DNA of 64,000 nucleotides from Bacteroidota bacterium (GTDB taxonomy: Bacteria > Bacteroidota > Bacteroidia > Chitinophagales > Chitinophagaceae). The translations under genes were made by a program, and so were the position numbers. The notes below the pieces were generated by a model. It was not told the origin of the DNA. It ran no database searches and was given only the letters and a program-made list of their open reading frames with translations. The stretch is taken from the NCBI GenBank assembly GCA_016715505.1, contig JADJZY010000005.1, positions 1 to 64,000 on the forward strand. Direction: 5' to 3'. Shown in pieces: positions 57,148 to 64,000 of this stretch (position 1 is its first letter; each line of letters starts with the position of its first letter).

Positions 57148-60100
57148 ATGTTCAAAAACATTTCTTCAATCCTGGTTTTATTGTGCATTTCCACGTGGAT
57201 GAACGCACAATATTGTTTCCCTACTTATTCAATCGCTTGTTCCAGTTCGGCCTATATTGAATATTTCTCCGCCACCGGTGGGGTTACCGCTATTTCCAAC
57301 TTGTTATCCGGTTGTAATGGAGGCTTGCCCAATAATTATATTCAGGTCAATCAAACCGTTGCTCAAATTCAAGGATTGAGTTTTAATTTTTCCGTTCAAG
57401 CCGGAGCTGCTTTTGGACAGGGACACCGCATTTGGATTGATTGGAATCAGGATTTAGATTTCGCTGATCCCGGTGAAGATGTTTATGTATCACCTTCATC
57501 AGGTACCCAAGCCTATACCGGTACAATTACCGTTCCCGTTACTGCCGTACCCGGTATCACGCGTATGCGCGTACTTTGCCGTTATGCCACTGTTCCGGGT
57601 ATTACCGATTATTGCGGAACCAATTTTTCTTTCGGAGAATGTGAAGATTATTACATGAATGTGATTCCATCTACTCCATGCTCCGGACAACCTACGGCTG
57701 GTAGTGTCACACCTTCCAGTATGACGCTTTGTGCCGGACAAACAGCTAATTTGAGTTTGATTGGTGCAGTATATCAGGGTAATATGACTTACCAATGGCA
57801 ACAATCTACCAATGGTGGAGCAACATGGGTTAATGCAGTTGGCGGAATTGGATCAAATTCACCCGGATTCCAAACACCATCTTTGAACGCGACAATTATG
57901 TATCGCATGTATATGGTTTGTAATAATAGTAACCTCGCTGATACAACAGGTCCAATGACGATTACTGTATCCGGTCCTTCGTATGCCACTTTACCTTATG
58001 TGCAGGATTTTGAAACATGGACCAATTTCTGTGGCAGTCAGGATGTCCCTAACGATTACCATTGGAGTAATAATCCAAATACCGGAAATAATTCCTGGAG
58101 AAGAAATGATGAAGGAAATACCGCAAACTGGTTGAGCAATACCTTTGGCATGTATTACCCTTCGGCCTCTTCAAATACTTATTCAGCCAGATTCCACTCA
58201 TATTATACGAACCTCACTGGTGATTTAGATTTATTTATTGATTGTAGTCAGCAATTGGGTACGAAAACCATGTTCTTTGATTATATCAATGACAACAGTG
58301 CCGGATGGGGATTCGATTTCCTCGAAGTTCTTCTGAGCACCAACGGAGGTTTAAGTTTTACCACTTTGGGAACATTTAATTCCTCTACAACCTGGCAAAA
58401 TTTTTCATTACCGATTGTTTCCAATGATCCGAATACGGTTATCCGTTTCAGAGGACATGGTGATTTCCAATTTGATACCGATTTCGGAATTGACAATATC
58501 AATGTGTTGGCGCCTTGTACTGGTACGCCCAATGCCGGAAGTATTGCCAATATCCTGCCATGTGCCAATACACCCTTTAATTTAACCCTCACAGGGAATA
58601 CGCTTGCCGGAGGTTTGAACTACAATTGGGAAAGTGCACCAACAGCTACCGGACCATGGACGGCGTTGGGAGTAACAGTTGGACCTTCATATAATACACA
58701 AATTAGCACACCAACATATTTCCGTTGTATAGTGGATTGCCCTTCATCTGGTTTTTCAGATACCACAGCGGCTTTGTATGTTGATTTGGCTTCTTTCTAT
58801 TATTGCTATTGTATTTCACAGGCATTACCTCCTTCCTTCTATTTTCAAAACATTGGCAACGTAACCATTTTTGATGCACAAAATAGTGTGTTACTGAACA
58901 ATGGGAATGCCGCGCCTTTGTTGAACAATGCAAGTCCGATTTATACTTATCAAACATTTGCCAATACTGTAGCTCCGGTAAATATTTATCGTGATTCTAC
59001 CTATAGTTTATTCCAAACAAGTATTGCCCAATCATCATTCTTTTACAATGGTTATACGACTGTTTATATCGATTATAATCGCGATGGTGTATTTGATCCT
59101 GCCAATGAAATGATCTTAGGTGGTGTGGTAAATACGCCAACGCAGCAAATGAGTGGTAACTTCACAGTACCAGCCAATGCGCAGTATGGTTTAACCGGCA
59201 TGCGTTTGGTTTACCAAATATTCGGTTCTTCTACCAGTAATAATCCTTGCGGAACATATAGCTATGGTGAAACGGAGGATTATTTGGTCAATATCGCCTT
59301 TGCCTCCATGTAATACACCTCCGGATGCAGGAATTGCTCTTATCAGTGACACGGTCACCTGTCCGGGTTATTCAGTGTTTTTAATTGATACTACCCACGA
59401 TGTGACTTATCAAAATTTGAGCTTTAATTGGCAGTTTTCAACCGATGGTATTACTTATGCTGATATTCCGGGTGCAACAGCAGATACCCTGACGTTTACA
59501 GTGAATACCAATACTTGGTTCCGTTTCAGAACAACTTGTAATGGGACATCTGATGGGTATTCCAATATTGTAAAAGTGGTTATGTCACCTCCATTCGCTT
59601 GTTATGGATTTAGTCAGGCCATTGGTGGAAACAATGACTCCAGCGACGTTGGGGCTTTCATTATCGGAGATATCAGCAACAACAATAATATTTATGCATT
59701 TATTACAGGTGGACCACATTTATTAAATCCGGCCTCAGTTAAGAAAAGAACAGATTACACCGCTGCCGGTACCATGGAGTTGATTACAGATAGCCTGTAC
59801 AAAATTTCGATTTATCATATCATGAAAGGCAGTAATCATGCTGACGCTCAGGTTTCAGTGTTTATTGATTATAATAACAATCAACAATATGATTCTCCAA
59901 ACGAAAGAGTGTTCACGGGTGTTGCCAATCTCAACAATTTCTATTTGAATGGAAGCTTCCAAACACCGACAAGCCCTGCATTAAATGTTGCGACTGGTTT
60001 ACGTGTGGTTTTAAACAATGATTTGTCACCGAATGGAGCATCAGATAATGGTGTTGGTACCTATGTTTCTGGTGAAACAGAAGATTATTTGGTAAGATTC

Positions 60101-60397
60101 AAATTAAAACAATTGGTTTCTACCGGTATAGAAGAGGCGCAGATTCTTGATCAAATTGGTGTTTATCCGAACCCGACCAATGGTAAAGTTTTCGTTGGAT
60201 TTAATCTCCATGAAAATCTCAATGTACAATTAAGTGTATTGTCCATTACCGGTGCGGTTCTTGAAAGTAGAACAATCAATGGCGTGAAAGGACAAGCAGT
60301 TGAGGAATTCAACCTGGGCGCTTATGCAAAAGGAACTTACCTCATTCGTCTGCAAACTGAAAAAGGAACCTATGTTCGTCGGATTGTAGTAGAATAA
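57148..60397 (+). CDS. Large secreted GEVED-domain protein with T9SS sorting domain; one frameshift
   Basis: A signal peptide (FKNISSILVLLCISTWMNAQ) precedes three GEVED-type domains (IWIDWNQDLDFADPGEDVYV; VYIDYNRDGVFDPANEMIL; VFIDYNNNQQYDSPNERVF). Each ends with a GE(C/T)EDYY/L motif. Between them lie Ig-like stretches (CAGQTANLSLIG) and a jelly-roll-like region around residues 280-450. The C-terminus is a T9SS type A domain (GVYPNPTNGKVFVGFNL; KGTYLIRLQ). A lost base near 59294 splits it; repair gives DYLVNISPLPPCNTPPDAG. The total is about 1083 residues. Such proteins are surface adhesins or peptidase accessories; no catalytic motif was seen. Confidence 0.85.
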
Positions 60398-60423
60398 AAT
60401 CGATATTGACTATAAAAGAAACT

Positions 60424-60458
60424 AAATGTCATCAATTTATTGATGACATTTTTTTTAC
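60424..60458 (+). terminator. Rho-independent terminator
   Basis: AATGTCATCAAT / ATTGATGACATT is a 12-base perfect stem followed by a T run. It lies 27 bases after the GEVED gene. Confidence 0.85.
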
Positions 60459-60488
60459 AAAATACAGGCCCTAAAAAAATCAAATATT

Positions 60489-60519
60489 TTGTTTCTAATG
60501 AAAATCGGTTCTATATTTG
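60489..60519 (+). promoter_or_regulatory. Promoter of the ompA-like gene
   Basis: TTG (60489-60491), a 20-base spacer, then TATATTTG (60512-60519). This is a good Bacteroidota promoter, 45 bases before the ATG. Confidence 0.7.
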
Positions 60520-60564
60520 CCCGATATAGGCAAACTAAAATCAATTTCAATTAAAATTTCATTT

Positions 60565-62256
60565 ATGGCAAGCAAAAAGTACATTTTATTAGCCGGGCTG
60601 GCCGCCTTGCTAACACAGGGCCTTCAAGCCCAAGAAAATAACAGCGGTATGTATCGCGGCGGAGGATATGACTTCGCAGATACTTCGTTGATTCCTACAA
60701 AAAGGATGCCTCAGCAAAGAGACTTCCTGAACAGTCAATATGACTTCCCGGCTAAGCCGCGTAACCAATGGGAAATCGGTCTTTCTGCCGGTCCATTGTT
60801 CGTTTCCGGTGACGTTCGTTCTAAAAACGTTTTCACTGCGAAAAATGCATTGAACACATTAGGATGGGGTTTACATGTTCGTAAAGCCTGGGGTTATGTG
60901 ATTTCTACACGTTTACAGTTTATCCATGGTTCTGCATCCGGATTTAACTATCAGGGTTCCGAAGGTTATTATGGACATACAGCCAATCCTTGGTTCAAAG
61001 CAGGATATTGGAATCAAGACGTGTATTACAACTACAAAACAACGGTAAGCGATTTATCATTACAAATGATTGCTGCCTTGAACAATCTGAAATTCCACAG
61101 AGCTCGTAATAAAATGAGTTTGTATGCATTAGCCGGATTAGGCGGTATGTTGTATAATACAACAGTGGATATGAAAGATGCGTCTAATAACAATTATAAC
61201 TTCAGCACGATTTCAAATCCTGGTCAAGGAAATAATATCTATGATAACCGTAAGGATATCAACAAACAATTGAAAAATTTGTTTGATGGAGATTATGAAA
61301 CACCGGCTGAACGTCATAATAACCGTAAATGGGTTGGAGATAACACCCTGCGTCCTACAGCAACTGCTGGTTTAGGTTTGCAGTTCCGTTTAGGTCGTCG
61401 TTTATCTTTAGGTGTTGAAACTCGTTGGATTTATACCAATGATGATCTGATAGATGGTCAAATGTGGCAAGAACGTCCTACATCGAACAATGGGACTATC
61501 GTTTCATCGCAAATGACTCGTGACTTCGATAACGTAAACTATTCTTCTATCAGCTTGAATGTTCACTTAGGTGGTAAATCAGTTGATCCATTGTGGTGGA
61601 TGAATCCATTGGATTATGGTTACAACGAAATGAAGCGCCCTAAAGGAGCTACTGGCAGCAAATGTGATAACGATGCAGATGGTGATGGTATCTCTGATTG
61701 TTTCGATCGTTGCCCGAACACACCAGGTGGTGTTTCTGTTGATTCTCACGGTTGTCCATTCGATACAGATGGTGATGGTGTAGCTGACTACAAAGACAAA
61801 CAATTAATCACACCTACAGAGTGTCAACCAGTTGATGCGGATGGTGTTGGTAAATGCCCGGACCCAGAATGTTGCAAAAACGTAGGTTCAGGTCCTGTTG
61901 GATGTGCAAATATTCCAAACGGTTCTATCGCCTTTACAGCTGGTTCTGCGAAATTAAGTTCTTCTGCTATGAATCAATTGAACAACCTTGCCGGTTCAAT
62001 GCGTTCAAATCCTAACTGTAAAGCAGTGATTATCGGAAATGGTAGCGGAAGCAAAATTGAGCAACAACGTTCATGGGATCGTGTAAACTCTGTAATCAAC
62101 TACATGGTTGACAAACAAGGTATCGATCGTGAAAGATTTATTTTCCAATATGGTAACTCAGGTGATGCGAACTCTGTAGACTATCGTGCTGCAAGTTCCG
62201 GAGAAGAAGGCCCGTCTAATACGCCGCCTCCATTCCCTAACTTGAGAAGAGATTAG
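60565..62256 (+). CDS. OmpA family outer-membrane protein with thrombospondin type 3 repeats
   Basis: The 563-residue protein has a signal peptide (MASKKYILLAGLAALLTQGLQAQ), then a beta-barrel-like N-terminal half (WEIGLSAGPLFVSGDV; LYALAGLGGMLYNTTV; FRLGRRLSLGVETRWIY). Calcium-binding type 3 repeats follow (DNDADGDGISDCFDRCPNTP; DTDGDGVADYKD). The C-terminal OmpA-like domain starts at IPNGSIAFTAGSAKLS and ends after QQRSWDRVNSVINYMVDKQGI. The peptidoglycan-binding Arg is kept. The ATG at 60565 gives the signal peptide. It probably anchors the outer membrane to the cell wall and is likely abundant, given the strong promoter and terminator. Confidence 0.9.
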   Translation: MASKKYILLAGLAALLTQGLQAQENNSGMYRGGGYDFADTSLIPTKRMPQQRDFLNSQYDFPAKPRNQWEIGLSAGPLFVSGDVRSKNVFTAKNALNTLGWGLHVRKAWGYVISTRLQFIHGSASGFNYQGSEGYYGHTANPWFKAGYWNQDVYYNYKTTVSDLSLQMIAALNNLKFHRARNKMSLYALAGLGGMLYNTTVDMKDASNNNYNFSTISNPGQGNNIYDNRKDINKQLKNLFDGDYETPAERHNNRKWVGDNTLRPTATAGLGLQFRLGRRLSLGVETRWIYTNDDLIDGQMWQERPTSNNGTIVSSQMTRDFDNVNYSSISLNVHLGGKSVDPLWWMNPLDYGYNEMKRPKGATGSKCDNDADGDGISDCFDRCPNTPGGVSVDSHGCPFDTDGDGVADYKDKQLITPTECQPVDADGVGKCPDPECCKNVGSGPVGCANIPNGSIAFTAGSAKLSSSAMNQLNNLAGSMRSNPNCKAVIIGNGSGSKIEQQRSWDRVNSVINYMVDKQGIDRERFIFQYGNSGDANSVDYRAASSGEEGPSNTPPPFPNLRRD

Positions 62257-62280
62257 TACTTTTTGCCAAACACAAATAAA

Positions 62281-62312
62281 AAAGGTCCTGAGTTTTCAGG
62301 GCCTTTTTCTTT
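62281..62312 (+). terminator. Rho-independent terminator
   Basis: AAAGGTCCTGA-GTTT-TCAGGGCCTTT (one wobble) is followed by T-rich sequence, 25 bases after the ompA-like stop. Confidence 0.85.
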
Positions 62313-62341
62313 TTTCATCAACAAATACCACGGTTCCATTA

Positions 62342-62362
62342 AACCCAAATTTTGCAGTTGGA
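62342..62362 (-). repeat. Conserved-loop hairpin, copy 3
   Basis: On the minus strand it reads GTCCAA-CTGCAAAAT-TTGGGT. It shares 20 identical bases with copy 2 and the loop with copy 1. Confidence 0.55.
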
Positions 62363-62565
62363 CTCAGTCAAGGGCAAAAACGAATAAGAAAACCAATTAC
62401 TTCGGCTAATTGGCCTCAGTATGATTTTCGAAAATCTGGTTTAACAGTAGCAAATCTTTTACAGGCTTTGTTTCGTGCTTAGCTACTGCAAATTCTCGGT
62501 TAAAAACTGTTTTGTATTGTACATGGATCAATGCCGATTATTATTCGAATTCACCAGGATAAAAA

Positions 62566-62597
62566 TTGCCGTTTCCGCGCTATTGTGCGTACTTTTG
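62566..62597 (+). promoter_or_regulatory. Promoter of phaC
   Basis: TTG (62566-62568), a 21-base spacer, then TACTTTTG (62590-62597). The ATG is at 62620. Confidence 0.6.
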
Positions 62598-62619
62598 CAT
62601 TTCAAATTTCAATTCCAGT

Positions 62620-63668
62620 ATGAACACTTTCACGATGGTTGAAGAAATGGGAAAACCATTTCAAAGCTGCAAAAAGGGTACGAAACCCTTCAAAATATTC
62701 ATGAAGTAGAGGTTGGTTCAACCCCTAAAACACTTGTTTGGCAACAGGATAAGGTAAAACTTTATCGTTACAACCGCTCAACTCCCGCAAAATGTAAAAT
62801 TCCGGTATTGGTTTCCTTCGCTATCATGAACCGCCATGACGTTTTAGACTTGCAACCAGACCGTTCACTCATGAAAAAGTTTCTGGACGAAGGCCTGGAT
62901 ATCTATATCATGGATTGGGGCTACCCAAGCAAAGCCGATCGCTTTTTAACCATGGAAGATTATATCCTGGGTTATATGAATGGGGCTGTGGACTTCATTC
63001 GTAAATCTCACGGGATTCAAAAAATTAATAAAATGGGTATTTGTCAGGGGGGCACATTCTCGACGATTTACGCGGCCTTGTTTCCTGAGAAATTAAATAC
63101 CTTAACTGTTTATGTGGCGCCATTTGATTTTACGACCGATAAATGTATGTTGTACAAGTGGACCAAATACATCGATGTGGATGCCATGGTAGACTCATTG
63201 GGTGTGATTCCTGCTGATATGCTGAATGCAGGTTTTGGCATGCTTAAACCTAGTATGGATATCTCCAAATACTTTGGTGTTTTGGACTCTCTGGATGATG
63301 AAGGGAAAATCATGAACTTCCTGCGTATGGAATACTGGAAAGCAGATTGTCCGGATTTAGCCGGCGAAATGTATCGGAAGTATATTAAGGATTTATTCAG
63401 AGATAATAAGTTGATCAAAGGCGAATTTGAATTAGGCGGTCAATTGGTGAATTTGAAAAATATTACCATGCCATTCCTGAATATTTATGCAACAGAAGAC
63501 AATATCATTCCGAACGAATCAACCATTGCCGTCAATGCCAAAATCGGTTCAAAGGATAAAGAATTATACGCATTTCCCGGTGGACATATTGGTGTATTCG
63601 TAGGTGGCCGTTCCCAGAAGGAATTGGGCCCTAAGGTTGCCAAATGGGTCACAGACCGAAGCAAATAA
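62620..63668 (+). CDS. phaC: Class III-like poly(3-hydroxyalkanoate) synthase PhaC; N-terminal frameshifts
   Basis: PhaC polymerises hydroxyacyl-CoA into PHA granules. The catalytic Cys is in MGICQGGTFS (lipase-box-like), the Asp in YATEDNIIP and the His in PGGHIGVFVGG. Other landmarks are FAIMNRHDVLDLQPDRS and YIMDWGYPSKADRFLTMEDYI. Upstream of residue 63 the reading frame is broken near 62650 and 62672. Repair gives WENHFK and KGYETLQNIHEVEVGSTPKTLVW, starting from the ATG at 62620. The ~350-residue length fits class III. No phaE or phaR is in view. Confidence 0.85.
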
Positions 63669-63719
63669 TTTTAGCTTTATCCGAATCTGAATCAATTTCA
63701 GACTAAAAAAAATCATTTT

Positions 63720-63749
63720 AGAGAAGGTGCAAACCTTCTCTATTTTTTT
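63720..63749. terminator. Bidirectional terminator between phaC and the next gene
   Basis: AGAGAAGG-TGCAAA-CCTTCTCT is followed by a T run on the + strand and preceded by A-rich sequence. It overlaps the stop of the convergent minus-strand gene. Confidence 0.75.
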
Positions 63750-64000
63750 AATGAAGGATATTCTTTTGTAAAAAGATAGTAGCAATGTTTGATATAATCC
63801 AAAAACTCGTAGTCACTCGCTTCACGTAAAAATTCATAAGGGGGGCGATATCTCAGCATAAAGGCTTTGAGCTCCTCTCCATCCAAATATGTAATTCTCT
63901 TCACGAGACGATCATTAAAGGCAAAGTCGACAAATTTTTCTTTTTCCCATTCGGCATACATATCCTGAAAGGCCCATTCCTGACGGTTTCTTTTACTCAA
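63740..64000 (-). CDS. Hypothetical protein, C-terminal fragment
   Basis: The last 86 residues of a minus-strand gene that continues beyond the window. The text is rich in aromatic and charged residues (NRQEWAFQDMYAEWEKEKF; RYRPPYEFLREASDYEFLDYIKHCYYLF) with no signal or membrane segment. I do not recognise the family. It ends with TAG inside the shared terminator. Confidence 0.6.
   Translation of the reverse strand: MSKRNRQEWAFQDMYAEWEKEKFVDFAFNDRLVKRITYLDGEELKAFMLRYRPPYEFLREASDYEFLDYIKHCYYLFTKEYPSLKK

Larger units (their letters stand above)
62257..62619. other. Intergenic region between ompA-like gene and phaC
   Basis: It holds a terminator (62281-62312), the third CTGCAAAAT-loop hairpin on the minus strand (62342-62362), an inverted pair CAGTAGC/GCTACTG near 62445-62487, and the phaC promoter. 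No gene was seen. Confidence 0.55.

Overview
The window looks like a chromosomal segment of a gliding-type Bacteroidota (Cytophaga/Chitinophaga/Flavobacteria-like). The evidence is: type IX secretion (T9SS) C-terminal sorting domains on several secreted proteins, an alternative complex III (Act) operon joined to an aa3-type oxidase, a fused CcoN-CcoO cbb3 oxidase, promoters of the TANNTTTG type, and few Shine-Dalgarno sites. TAG, TAA and TGA all end intact genes here, so the code is standard.

Layout. 1-3.6 kb: purM with an in-frame TAG; a small ORF plus an unusual fusion of an ART-like domain to a headless SRAP domain; a GSCFA hydrolase. 3.7-15.5 kb: a FNR-type box, then actABCDEF-coxBA, ending in a terminator. 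15.6-21.5 kb: a secreted esterase, heme O synthase (ctaB), and a divergent sulfide:quinone oxidoreductase / persulfide dioxygenase pair with another FNR-type box between them. 21.9-35 kb: a 14-repeat T9SS adhesin, lipoproteins and assorted housekeeping genes (paaE-like reductase, queuosine precursor transporter, fabG, tag, VOC, AIM24-like). 35-42 kb: a TMTC-like mannosyltransferase with TPRs, a periplasmic-binding-like protein, guaA, DUF3467, PspC and DUF58. 42.2-51.8 kb: a Crp/Fnr regulator followed by ccoI and ccoS-NO-Q-P-G-H plus a TauE/SafE-like protein, with three FNR-type boxes. 52-64 kb: a T9SS protein, a structured non-coding region, an ECF sigma factor overlapping an anti-sigma/trypsin-like protease fusion, rpsF-rpsR-rplI, a GEVED T9SS protein, an OmpA protein, a PHA synthase and a truncated gene.

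Working together: two terminal-oxidase routes (Act complex plus CoxBA for aerobic growth, cbb3 for low oxygen), heme O supply and sulfide oxidation into the quinone pool sit within 48 kb. Near-identical TGAT-N4-ATCA boxes precede all of these units, and a Fnr-family gene with the matching recognition residues lies among them. This suggests one oxygen- or redox-responsive regulon.

Caution: about 24 single-base indels interrupt otherwise well-conserved genes (actA, actB, actC, ctaB, guaA, ccoG, phaC and others), mostly in short homopolymers. I treat these as probable sequence errors and give whole-locus coordinates. All statements are from reading the sequence; no database search was run.
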